Of a DNA stretch of 49,372 bases, positions 34,180-41,215 are shown one piece after another (position 1 is the stretch's first letter; the number at the start of each line of letters is the position of its first letter). Below the pieces are notes generated by a model. It was given only the letters and a program-made list of their open reading frames with translations, searched no databases and was not told the DNA's origin. The DNA comes from CAYRZF01 sp964428805. Its GTDB lineage: Bacteria; Methylomirabilota; Methylomirabilia; Rokubacteriales; CSP1-6. The stretch spans positions 1 through 49,372 of the forward strand of contig CAYRZF010000005.1 in the NCBI GenBank assembly GCA_964428805.1, written 5' to 3'. A program made the translations under genes and the position numbers.

Positions 34180-34706
34180 TCCTTGGCCTCCCCCTTTGCC
34201 GCTTTGGGCGGCGCCTGCGTCTCCCTCAGCTTGGTGCCGGTAGCCCAAGAGGGCTCAAATTGCTGCCCCAGGGCGTGGAGCCGGTCTTTGTCGAACAGCA
34301 GCTCACGGCGGTCGGAAGTGGCCAGGTCGAAGGTCTTCAGCATGATGATGGCATCGGTGGGGCAGACCTGCACGCACAGCTCGCAAAACTCGCAGGCATA
34401 GAGCTCGAGGGTGAAGGTCTTGGCGTAATTGCGCTTCTCCCCCTTGAGCATCTCGACCTTGATGACCTGGGGCGGGCAGACGTACTCGCACAGGCGGCAG
34501 CCGATGCAGGCCTCCTCCCCGGTCTCGGGCTCGTAGACGAGCGCCAGGATCCCCCGGAAGCGGTCGGGATACGGGCGGACGACGTCCGGGTAGTGGACCG
34601 TCACGGGTTTCCGGAAAAGATTCTTGAGCGTAATGGTCATTGCAGCGGCGACAGCGCGGGCCGTCTGCCAGGTCTCCTGCCAGAACCCAATCCCGTTACG
34701 CGACAT
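34176..34706 (-). CDS. nuoI: NADH-quinone oxidoreductase subunit I (cluster 2)
   Basis: 176 aa with two [4Fe-4S] motifs: C67, C70, C73, then C77-P, and C105, C108, C111, then C115-P. An N-terminal amphipathic region is followed by a KPVTVHYPD stretch. The C-terminal 30 residues are Lys/Ala-rich and variable. In cluster 2, which has no nuoE-F-G, this subunit would be the outermost electron acceptor if the 11-subunit complex works alone. Confidence 0.94.
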   Translation of the reverse strand: MSRNGIGFWQETWQTARAVAAAMTITLKNLFRKPVTVHYPDVVRPYPDRFRGILALVYEPETGEEACIGCRLCEYVCPPQVIKVEMLKGEKRNYAKTFTLELYACEFCELCVQVCPTDAIIMLKTFDLATSDRRELLFDKDRLHALGQQFEPSWATGTKLRETQAPPKAAKGEAKE

Positions 34707-35664
34707 TGCCGCTCCTGAGCGCCACCCAGAAGCCGGTGGCCATCAGAAGAATCAGGGTGGCCGGCAACAGGACTTTCCAGGAAAAGCCCAGGATCTGGTC
34801 CACCCGGATCCGCACGAAGCTCCAGCGCACCCAGGTCACCAGGAGAAAGATCAAGAGGGCTTTGAGGAGAAACCAGACGGGACCGGGGAGCCCCGGCCCG
34901 AGCCAGCCGCCGAGGAAGAGCAGCGCCCCGAGGCAGGAGACCGCGAACATATGGGTGTACTCCGCCAGCTGGATCAGGGCGAACTTCATGCCGCTGTACT
35001 CGACGCGAAAGCCCGCGACCAGCTCAGACTCCGCCTCGAGGATGTCGAAGGGTACCCGATTCTCCGACGCGATCGTGGCGATGATGAAGGCGACGAAGGC
35101 GAGTTGGCCGATGACGGGATACGCCACGAACCAGAGCCCTTCCTGGGCCTGGACGATCGCCGAGAGTCGGAGCGAGCCGGCCAGCAGCACCGGGATCAGG
35201 GCCGCCAGGACAAAGGGAATCTCGTAGGAGATGAGCTGGTTGACCGCGCGCATGGACGAGAGGAGCGCGTACTTGTTGTTGGACCCCCAGCCGCCCATGA
35301 ACAGCCCCACGATCTCGAGAGAGGAGACGGCCAGGAAGAACAGAATTCCGATGTTCAGGTCCGCCACCCCGAGGCCCGGCGCAAAGGGAACCGTGGCGAA
35401 GATGAGGAACGACGGAATCAAGAAGACGATGGGGGCCAGGTTGTAGACCGGCCGATCGGCCGTCGCGGGGATGATGTCCTCCTTGATCAGGAGCTTGATC
35501 GCGTCGGCAATGGGCTGGAGCCAGCCGTGGGGGCGCCCGACCCGATAGGGACCGATCCGGGACTGCATGCGAGCCGCGAATTTCCGCTCGACGTAGGTGA
35601 GGTAGGTGACGATCAGCACGATCGCGTTCAGCAGGACGAAGGCGGTGACGACGTCGCGTATCAT
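34696..35664 (-). CDS. nuoH: NADH-quinone oxidoreductase subunit H (cluster 2)
   Basis: 322 aa, eight helices. Signatures are YVERKFAARMQSRIGPYRVG and the quinone-channel loop PFDILEAESELVAGFRVEYSG. The ATG at 35664 overlaps the nuoD2 stop as ATGA; an N-terminal extension of the frame into nuoD2 is a shadow. The end overlaps nuoI2 by 11 nt. It is of the usual length, unlike the longer cluster 1 copy. Confidence 0.95.
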   Translation of the reverse strand: MIRDVVTAFVLLNAIVLIVTYLTYVERKFAARMQSRIGPYRVGRPHGWLQPIADAIKLLIKEDIIPATADRPVYNLAPIVFLIPSFLIFATVPFAPGLGVADLNIGILFFLAVSSLEIVGLFMGGWGSNNKYALLSSMRAVNQLISYEIPFVLAALIPVLLAGSLRLSAIVQAQEGLWFVAYPVIGQLAFVAFIIATIASENRVPFDILEAESELVAGFRVEYSGMKFALIQLAEYTHMFAVSCLGALLFLGGWLGPGLPGPVWFLLKALLIFLLVTWVRWSFVRIRVDQILGFSWKVLLPATLILLMATGFWVALRSGNVA

Positions 35665-36824
35665 CGATCCACTTCGCCGAAGACAGGATCCACGGACCCC
35701 ATGATGGCCACCACGTCGGCCACCTTGTGACCCGGCACGATGTGGGGAAGGATCGACAGGTTCGAGAACGACGCCCCGCGCCACTTCATCCGGTACGGCT
35801 TCGGGCCGCCGTCCGCGATCAGGTAGCATCCCACCTCGCCCCGAGGCCCCTCGACCCGGGCGTACGCCTCGCCCTTGGGGATCCTCACCTGCCCCACCGA
35901 CTTCAGCCCCGGCCGGGACGAGATCGGCCCCTCCGGCAGCCCCTCGAGAACCTGCCGGACGATTTTGATGGACTCTCGGAACTCCCGCATCCGAACGCGA
36001 TAGCGCGCGTAGCAGTCGCCCGCCGTCTCCATCGGGATCTTGAAGTCGAAATCCTGATACGAAGAGTAAGGATCGTTTCGCCGGATATCGAAGTCAACGC
36101 CCGACCCGCGGAGGAGCGGCCCGGCGATGCCCACGTTCTGCGCCAACTCCTTGGAGATCACGCCGACGCCCTGAGCCCGCCACAGAAAGGCCGTGTTCGT
36201 CTCCAGCATGCTCTCGTACTCGTCGAGTCGCTGGTCGATGTGGACCACGGCGTCGCGGCAGCGCGTGGCCCATCCTTCCGGCAGGTCGTACCGCGTGCCG
36301 CCCACCTGGTGGAACCCGTAGAGGAGGCGGGCGCCCGTCAGCGCCTCAAAAAGGTCCAGGATCATCTCCCGCTCCCGGAAGCAGTAGAGGAAGACGGTGG
36401 CCCCACCGCCGAGCGCTCCCCCCAGGTCCAGGCACCAGGTGCCGAGCCAGAGGCAATGGGAGGCGATCCGCTGGAGCTCGGCGACCAGGACGCGGAGGTA
36501 CTGCGCCCGCGTGGGAACCTCAATCTTCCCGATCTTCTCGGCGGCGAGCACATAGGTGAGCTCGGAGGTCATCGCCGCCACGTAATCGGTCTTGGACGCG
36601 ATCGAGGGGTACTGGGCGTACGTGAGCGTCTCGCCGAGCTTCTCGTGGCAGCGGTGGAGGTAGCCGATCACTGACTCCACAGCCACGATGGTTTCCCCTT
36701 CGAGCGTCAGGATCATGCGAAAAACGCCGTGAGCCGAAGGGTGCTGAGGCCCCATGTTCATCACGAGGCGCTCGTTGCCCCCGTAGCCGAGCTCGATTAC
36801 TTTGCGCGCTTCCGGATCAGCCAT
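35661..36824 (-). CDS. nuoD: NADH-quinone oxidoreductase subunit D (cluster 2)
   Basis: 387 aa. The quinone-site histidines are in MGPQHPSAHGVFR and the tyrosine in SKTDYVAAM. Its sequence type is clearly different from the cluster 1 NuoD (different text around the tyrosine and no N-terminal Gly/Ser extension). It is preceded by the two-hairpin repeat copy 2 and the NIPSNAP gene rather than by nuoC directly. Confidence 0.95.
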   Translation of the reverse strand: MADPEARKVIELGYGGNERLVMNMGPQHPSAHGVFRMILTLEGETIVAVESVIGYLHRCHEKLGETLTYAQYPSIASKTDYVAAMTSELTYVLAAEKIGKIEVPTRAQYLRVLVAELQRIASHCLWLGTWCLDLGGALGGGATVFLYCFREREMILDLFEALTGARLLYGFHQVGGTRYDLPEGWATRCRDAVVHIDQRLDEYESMLETNTAFLWRAQGVGVISKELAQNVGIAGPLLRGSGVDFDIRRNDPYSSYQDFDFKIPMETAGDCYARYRVRMREFRESIKIVRQVLEGLPEGPISSRPGLKSVGQVRIPKGEAYARVEGPRGEVGCYLIADGGPKPYRMKWRGASFSNLSILPHIVPGHKVADVVAIMGSVDPVFGEVDR

Positions 36825-36832
36825 GGATTACA

Positions 36833-36906
36833 TCCTCGGAGGGGGGCCTACGCCCCCCTTCCGAATCCTCCCCCCAAGATTGCGCGGGCGAAGCCCGCGC
36901 TCGAAC
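36833..36906 (-). repeat. Two-hairpin dispersed repeat, copy 2 (between NIPSNAP gene and nuoD2)
   Basis: 74 bp, intergenic, opposite in orientation to copy 1 (5128-5203). Hairpin 1 has arms 36882-36889 and 36893-36900 (GCGCGGGC / GCCCGCGC) around TTC/GAA. Hairpin 2 has GGGGGGC and GCCCCCC arms around GTAG, extended by TCGGA/TCCGA. Relative to copy 1, one base pair of hairpin 1 is exchanged on both sides. It would be transcribed within the nuo cluster 2 mRNA just before the nuoD2 start. The rest of 36825-36941 shows nothing else. Confidence 0.8.
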
Positions 36907-36941
36907 GGGCTGCCTTAGACGTCATGACCGCGGCGCATATC

Positions 36942-37586
36942 CTACCGGAGCGGCGAGAACTCCGCCGGAACCAAAATGACCGATTGCATCTCCGCGAGGA
37001 GCGGATACCCCTTCGCCAGGAAAGCCTTCCACTCCGGGTCCTGGGTTGCCCTGCCACGCACCTCGGCGCGGTGATTGAGATCGCTGTACGCCCAGAGATG
37101 CACCACCTGATTCAGCTGCGCGACATCCGTCAACCACAGCCCCACGATCTTCGAATATTTCTCTCGGGCCTTCAAGCCGACCTTGAAGTGGCCGAGCCAC
37201 TCCGGAGCCTTTCCGACGTGCGTCCGATACGTCCTGAGCTCGTACACGTGCCGGTCGCCGCCGATGGGTGGAGTAAACGGAACGCCGTCCACTGCGTACA
37301 GGATCTTGTTCTCCTGGGCCAGCATCAGTGGGCGAATCTGCGCGAGGTACTCCTTCGTCCACCTCTCGTCTTTGGCCAGCGCCTGGCGCAGGCGCTCCCG
37401 CTCATTGAGGTCGGCAAAGCTCCAGAGGTGCGCGTACTGGTTCAGGGTTCCGAACTCGGTTGTCCAGGCCCCTTCGAGCTTGCCGTATCGGTCACCACGA
37501 ATTTTGCGACCGATGTCGCGTGACAGTCGCAGATATTCCGCCTGCGTGCCGGGGATCAGCGTGTAGGTCCTGAGTTCATAGATCAT
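36942..37586 (-). CDS. NIPSNAP family protein with two tandem domains
   Basis: 214 aa made of two dimeric alpha/beta-barrel NIPSNAP units. The first starts MIYELRTYTLIPG (residues 1-105), the second HVYELRTYRTHVG (about 113-214). Each has a W-x-F/Y-x-DLN element (HLWSFADLNERE, HLWAYSDLNHRA). NIPSNAP proteins have no settled enzymatic role; eukaryotic members are mitochondrial-matrix proteins. It lies between nuoC2 and nuoD2, 9 nt after nuoC2, on the same strand, so it is very likely in the nuo transcript. Confidence 0.9.
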   Translation of the reverse strand: MIYELRTYTLIPGTQAEYLRLSRDIGRKIRGDRYGKLEGAWTTEFGTLNQYAHLWSFADLNERERLRQALAKDERWTKEYLAQIRPLMLAQENKILYAVDGVPFTPPIGGDRHVYELRTYRTHVGKAPEWLGHFKVGLKAREKYSKIVGLWLTDVAQLNQVVHLWAYSDLNHRAEVRGRATQDPEWKAFLAKGYPLLAEMQSVILVPAEFSPLR

Positions 37587-37595
37587 AACGGGCTC

Positions 37596-38048
37596 CTATC
37601 GGTAGGGGGCGTGCGGCGTGTCCACCGCGTAGTCCTTCCTGAGCGGGTGCCCCTCCCAATCCTGCGAGAGGAGGATCCGCCGGAGGTCCGGGTGTCCGTC
37701 GAAGCGCACGCCGAACATGTCGTAGCACTCGCGCTCCATCCAGTCCGCGCCCCGATAAAGCCCCGTGAGAGAAGGGCAGCGCGCGTCCGGCGCGAGCCTG
37801 GTCTTCGCGAGGACCCCCGGGCCGTCTCCCAGATTTTCAACGCGGCAGACCACCTCGAGCCCCTGCTCCTTCCAGTCCACCGCGGTGAGAAAGGAGAAGA
37901 ACCGGCAGCCCAGCGTGTCCCGCGCGAAGGTAAAGAACTCCACCCAGCGCTCCAGGGGGAGTTGCTCCACGGTGAGATACCGGCCTTCCCCCGAGGCCCC
38001 ACGGCCAAACCGCTCCTGGATCAGAGAGATCGCTTGGTCAGGAGTCAC
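37596..38048 (-). CDS. nuoC: NADH-quinone oxidoreductase subunit C (cluster 2)
   Basis: 150 aa, with the family signature DWMERECYDMFGVRFDGHPDL and EGHPLRKDYAV. Start GTG at 38048, 4 nt after the nuoB2 stop. It is slightly shorter than the cluster 1 copy. It is followed by the NIPSNAP gene, not by nuoD. Confidence 0.94.
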   Translation of the reverse strand: MTPDQAISLIQERFGRGASGEGRYLTVEQLPLERWVEFFTFARDTLGCRFFSFLTAVDWKEQGLEVVCRVENLGDGPGVLAKTRLAPDARCPSLTGLYRGADWMERECYDMFGVRFDGHPDLRRILLSQDWEGHPLRKDYAVDTPHAPYR

Positions 38049-38052
38049 GAGG

Positions 38053-38691
38053 CTAGTCGGTCTTGAGGGAGGGCTGCGCGCGCTGCCCCGTCTTCTGGAA
38101 CTCGGCGACCTGCTCCTGGAGCTTGAGGATCCCGAACATCAGCGACTCGGGCGTCGGAGGGCAGCCCGGCACGTACACGTCCACGGGCACCACCCGGTCC
38201 ACCCCTTTCACCACGTGGTAGCCGAAGCGGAACGGGCCACCCGAGTTCGCGCAGGAACCCATGGAGACGACCCACTTGGGGTCCGGCATCTGATCGTAGA
38301 TGCGCTTGAGCATCGGCGCCATCTTGATCGTGACGGTCCCCGACACGATCATCAGGTCCGAGTGGCGGGGTGAGGCCCACGTCACCATGCCGAAGCGCTC
38401 CACGTCGAAGCGTGACGCGAAGGTGGCCATCATCTCGATGGCGCAGCAGGCCAAGCCGAAGGTGACCGGCCAGATGGAGGACTTGCGGGCCCAGTTGAAG
38501 AGCTTCTCCGTCGAGGTGACGGCGAGCCACCCGCCGGGAAAATTCTCGATTGTGTCGAAGAGCTTTTCGGCAAACCGCGACGCCTTGTCCCCCTCCGGCC
38601 GTTCTTGGTGGAGCTTCTCCCACTCCTGGAGGTCCTTGAACTCGCGCCACACCGGCGAGGGAACCTGCGGGATCGGTGCCTTCACTTCCAT
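38053..38691 (-). CDS. nuoB: NADH-quinone oxidoreductase subunit B (cluster 2)
   Basis: 212 aa. Cluster N2 ligands: C82-C83 in ACCAIEM, C147 in GSCANSGG and C177 in PGCPPTPE. An N-terminal stretch of about 60 residues (charged, with REFKDLQEWEKLHQ) is absent from the cluster 1 protein. The ATG at 38691 overlaps nuoA2 by 10 nt; the longer frame upstream is a shadow of nuoA2. Confidence 0.95.
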   Translation of the reverse strand: MEVKAPIPQVPSPVWREFKDLQEWEKLHQERPEGDKASRFAEKLFDTIENFPGGWLAVTSTEKLFNWARKSSIWPVTFGLACCAIEMMATFASRFDVERFGMVTWASPRHSDLMIVSGTVTIKMAPMLKRIYDQMPDPKWVVSMGSCANSGGPFRFGYHVVKGVDRVVPVDVYVPGCPPTPESLMFGILKLQEQVAEFQKTGQRAQPSLKTD

Positions 38692-39035
38692 TCCAGGATC
38701 CCCTCCCTGTAGGCGTAAAGCCAACCGAGCGAGAGGATACCGAGGAAAAGCGCCATAGCCCAGAACGCCGGAAGCCCCAGGCCGCGCAGGACCAGGGCCC
38801 AGGGAAAGAGGAAGACCGCGAGCAGGTCGAAGAGGAGGAAGACCAGCGCGACCAGGTAGAACCCCACCGGGAACTGCACCCACGCTTCCCCGATGGGCTC
38901 GGCGCCGCACTCGTAGTTCTGGAGCTTCGCGGCGTAGGGCCGGCGCGGCCTCAGCAGGGCCGCCACGCCCAGCGAGATCACCGCGAAGGCGAGAATGAAG
39001 CCTGCGTAGATCAGCACCGCCGGATAACCGGACAC
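38682..39035 (-). CDS. nuoA: NADH-quinone oxidoreductase subunit A (cluster 2)
   Basis: 117 aa, three helices, with the loop NYECGAEPIG and the acidic LLFDLLAVFLFPWA helix. The GTG at 39035 has GGAGG 7 nt upstream. It is the first gene of cluster 2. A TATAGT that could be its -10 lies at 39077-39072, but no convincing -35 goes with it. Confidence 0.93.
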   Translation of the reverse strand: MSGYPAVLIYAGFILAFAVISLGVAALLRPRRPYAAKLQNYECGAEPIGEAWVQFPVGFYLVALVFLLFDLLAVFLFPWALVLRGLGLPAFWAMALFLGILSLGWLYAYREGILEWK

Positions 39036-39135
39036 AGGGTTGCCTCCCTGAGAGGAAGAACGAGCGATCCCACTATACCATACCGGTCCGACCACCGGAA
39101 GGCGGCCACCGGGCGGCGGAATGCGCCGGGAGTGA

Positions 39136-39164
39136 TGGTGCCGGGAGGGGGAGTCGAACCCCCC
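39136..39164 (-). pseudogene. Orphan 3' half of a tRNA-Leu (T-arm, acceptor strand, CCA)
   Basis: Minus strand: T-arm GGGGG-TTCGACT-CCCCC (39163-39147), acceptor 3' strand TCCCGGC (39146-39140), discriminator A and encoded CCA (39138-39136). No matching 5' half lies within the normal distance. The strand GCCGGGG of the orphan 5' half at 39453-39459 would pair with it fully (one G-U). It lies 100 nt upstream of nuoA2. Confidence 0.75.
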
Positions 39165-39314
39165 TGTAAGTGCTGGCTCCCTGGGCAATTGCTCGGATGA
39201 ATTTCTCCGCTATTTTCTTTCCCCTCTCCAAACACGGAGCAGAGGGATCGAGGAGTCTGGAGATTGTGTCTCTCGGCCGACGGCGTAGGCGAGCTCCGGT
39301 GTCCAGGACTTTTG

Positions 39315-39401
39315 TGGTGCCGGAGGCGGGAGTCGAACCCGCAAGCCCTCGCGGGCACGAGATTTTGAGTCTCGCGTGTATCCCAGTTCCACCACCCCGG
39401 C
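39315..39401 (-). tRNA. tRNA-Leu (anticodon CAA)
   Basis: 87 nt with encoded CCA. Acceptor GCCGGGG/CTCCGGC pairs with one G-U. Anticodon stem CGAGA/TCTCG encloses CTCAAAA (anticodon CAA). A long variable arm and T-arm GCGGG-TTCGACT-CCCGC complete a type II tRNA. The D-loop (CTGGGATAC) is a little unusual. It is flanked by two tRNA-Leu halves on the same strand. Confidence 0.9.
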
Positions 39402-39415
39402 TCCCCATTCCCCGT

Positions 39416-39459
39416 GCGGGTTTTGAGTCCGCCGTGTTTTCCAGTTTCACCACCCCGGC
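39416..39459 (-). pseudogene. Orphan 5' half of a tRNA-Leu (acceptor strand, D-arm, anticodon arm)
   Basis: Minus strand: GCCGGGG (39459-39453), D-arm GTGAAACTGGAAAACAC, then anticodon arm GCGGA-CTCAAAA-CCCGC with anticodon CAA. The last stem pair is A-C. After 14 more nt the intact tRNA-Leu(CAA) begins at 39401, so the T-arm and 3' acceptor strand are missing here. The lost guanines in the D-arm suggest decay. Confidence 0.75.
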
Positions 39460-39560
39460 ATGGGCGAGTACTGTCATTCTATCACCCTTGTGGCGCTCAC
39501 GGGCGCGCCCAGCCCAGGCAGTGTAGCCAGCGATCCAGTAACCGCAAGTCCGGGCGAACC

Positions 39561-39589
39561 TTGACAACTTCAGCCCGGAACGATAAGGT
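39561..39589 (+). promoter_or_regulatory. Candidate promoter of tRNA-Ala(GGC)
   Basis: Perfect TTGACA (39561-39566), 17-nt spacer, TAAGGT (39584-39589), 12 nt before the tRNA. The -35 is strong and the -10 weak (3 of 6). It is divergent from the tRNA-Leu pieces. Confidence 0.5.
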
Positions 39590-39601
39590 AGCCGACGCGG
39601 T

Positions 39602-39677
<76 letters not shown>

Positions 39678-39678
39678 T

Positions 39679-40008
39679 TTCTTCACCAGCAATTACAGCG
39701 TAGCTCGTACGTTCGGCCGCCTCTTCGTGTCGGATTCCTTCCACGGCGCCGTCTTCCGCATCAACAATGCTCACACCTGCACGACCCCTGTCCGGTTACT
39801 ACGGTCAAAGACGACGGACAACGGCACCATTGATTCCGAAAGGGCGCTTCGCCCCGCGCTGTTCCCGGCAAGTCTCGTCATCGTCGGAGACGAGGTCTTT
39901 GTGACGAACCTTGCCTTGGCCCTGACCCCAATGACGGGGGATGAGCCCGAGGAGGATGTGTCCAGGTATACGGTCTCCCGAATCCACATCCCGAAGAACT
40001 TGCCCTAG
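39679..40008 (+). pseudogene. Remnant of a beta-propeller (SMP-30/NHL-like) protein, C-terminal end only
   Basis: An open frame runs from the 3' end of tRNA-Ala to a stop at 40008. It contains GRLFVSDSFHGAVFRIN, a typical propeller strand, and near the end ASLVIVGDEVFVTNLAL and SRYTVSRIHIPKNLP. This looks like the last blade and C-terminus of an extracellular lactonase-like beta-propeller. No start, signal peptide or earlier blades are present. An internal GTG could start a 93-aa product, but I think the gene is broken. Identification rests on pattern only. Confidence 0.4.
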
Positions 40009-40034
40009 AATGAGAAGCGCGCGATCCCCTACCC

Positions 40035-40063
40035 CGGGCGCCGAGGTGCACCCCCGGCGCCCG
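40035..40063. other. 9-bp GC hairpin after the propeller remnant
   Basis: CGGGCGCCG and CGGCGCCCG are separated by 11 nt. No T-run follows, so it is at best a weak terminator. Apart from this I see nothing convincing in 40009-40280. Confidence 0.4.
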
Positions 40064-40280
40064 CAGTGTTCCGGGGACCCTCGGCCTCGATCCGAGCTCC
40101 GTGCGGCACCCCCGAGCTTCTAATTAATGCCATCCTGGCAACTCTGTGGGGCCAAGCAGGCGTTGTTCGTTCACCAGCCGTAAAGAATTTTCTCAATTAA
40201 AGCAGTTGGTTGGCCTCTCCCTGGACGTGGCATCCCCATTGCTTTTGGTATGGAGGTAGAAGGGCTTTGGGGGGTGAGTC

Positions 40281-41159
40281 ATGATGATGAACCCAGAGGA
40301 CGTTCTTCTGGTGGGGGTAGCCCTCCTCGCGGTGTTGTTCTTCATCGGAGGGCTGATCAACATCTTCAGAGCACCCGTAAATGCCAGGCGGCGGAAGCTG
40401 GACGGTCCCGGACCGGCCGAATTAATGACGGAAGAGTGGTTGGAGGTGGAGTCGTTACGTCGTTGCCGAGAGGCGATTCCTGGCGACGAACCATCGGCCC
40501 CCCAGCCACTCACGCCGCAGGACATTCCTGCTGCTGAGACGTTCATGAGGCCGGAACCAGTTGCGGCGTCACGCTTCGAGCCGGTGCCCGGTCTAGCGGC
40601 GACACGCGCGGCCCCTGAGACCGCATGGCCCGCGAGGCCGCCCGCCGCATCGACGGTCCTCCGTCAAGAGAGCTCCGCGTTTCCCCCGAGTGATGCGACC
40701 GGAGATCCCGTTAAGAGCTCCGAAGACGACCATCTCCCGTCCGATCAGGCCGAGCCCGGCAAGATGGTCGTCCACTACGCCGATGACCGGATCATCAAAG
40801 GGTACTGTTACGATTTCCATCCGAACAAACCGCACTTTCATCTCTTGCCATCCGCCGCCAGGTTCTCGTTCACGGACGATGCCATTGAGGTGTGGATCGA
40901 GGATCTGAAGGCCGTGTTCTTCGTGCGAGATTTCGCGGGGGACCCCTCCTACAATGAGCGGAAACAGTTTGCCGAAGGAGAGCGGCCGCCCGGTCGGAAG
41001 GTGCGAGTGACGTTTCGGGATGGCGAGGTATTGATCGGGTCCACCGTGGGCTATGAACCGCGGAGGCCGGGCTTCTTCTTCATCCCGGCAGATCCCAGGA
41101 GCAACAACCTGAAAGTGTTTGCGGTCTCCAGGGCCGTGATGAAAGTCCACTTCCTCTAG
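40281..41159 (+). CDS. Uncharacterised membrane-anchored protein with duplicated C-terminal beta domain
   Basis: 292 aa. One N-terminal helix (about 8-28, VLLVGVALLAVLFFIGGLI) is followed by a basic RRRK, placing the bulk in the cytoplasm. Residues about 65-160 are a low-complexity Pro/Ala/Ser linker. The C-terminal part holds two related units: about 163-217 (VHYADDRIIKGYCYDFHP, then HFHLLP) and about 241-292 (VTFRDGEVLIGSTVGYEP, then FFFIPADPRSNN). Each unit has the pattern V-x-aromatic-x-D, then G, a Pro-aromatic and an acidic turn. I do not recognise a function. The start has a GGGGTGAG site. It is isolated, with no operon partner. Confidence 0.85.
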   Translation: MMMNPEDVLLVGVALLAVLFFIGGLINIFRAPVNARRRKLDGPGPAELMTEEWLEVESLRRCREAIPGDEPSAPQPLTPQDIPAAETFMRPEPVAASRFEPVPGLAATRAAPETAWPARPPAASTVLRQESSAFPPSDATGDPVKSSEDDHLPSDQAEPGKMVVHYADDRIIKGYCYDFHPNKPHFHLLPSAARFSFTDDAIEVWIEDLKAVFFVRDFAGDPSYNERKQFAEGERPPGRKVRVTFRDGEVLIGSTVGYEPRRPGFFFIPADPRSNNLKVFAVSRAVMKVHFL

Positions 41160-41215
41160 CCCCGGACTACTTCTCCTTCGCCCCGTCCTGCTTAGTGATG
41201 ATCTGATCCTTGATT

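Noticed and set aside
39136..39459. Group I intron in a tRNA-Leu.
   Set aside because: Known bacterial group I introns in tRNA-Leu break the anticodon loop. Here the break is after the anticodon arm, and the insert contains a full tRNA with no visible intron core.
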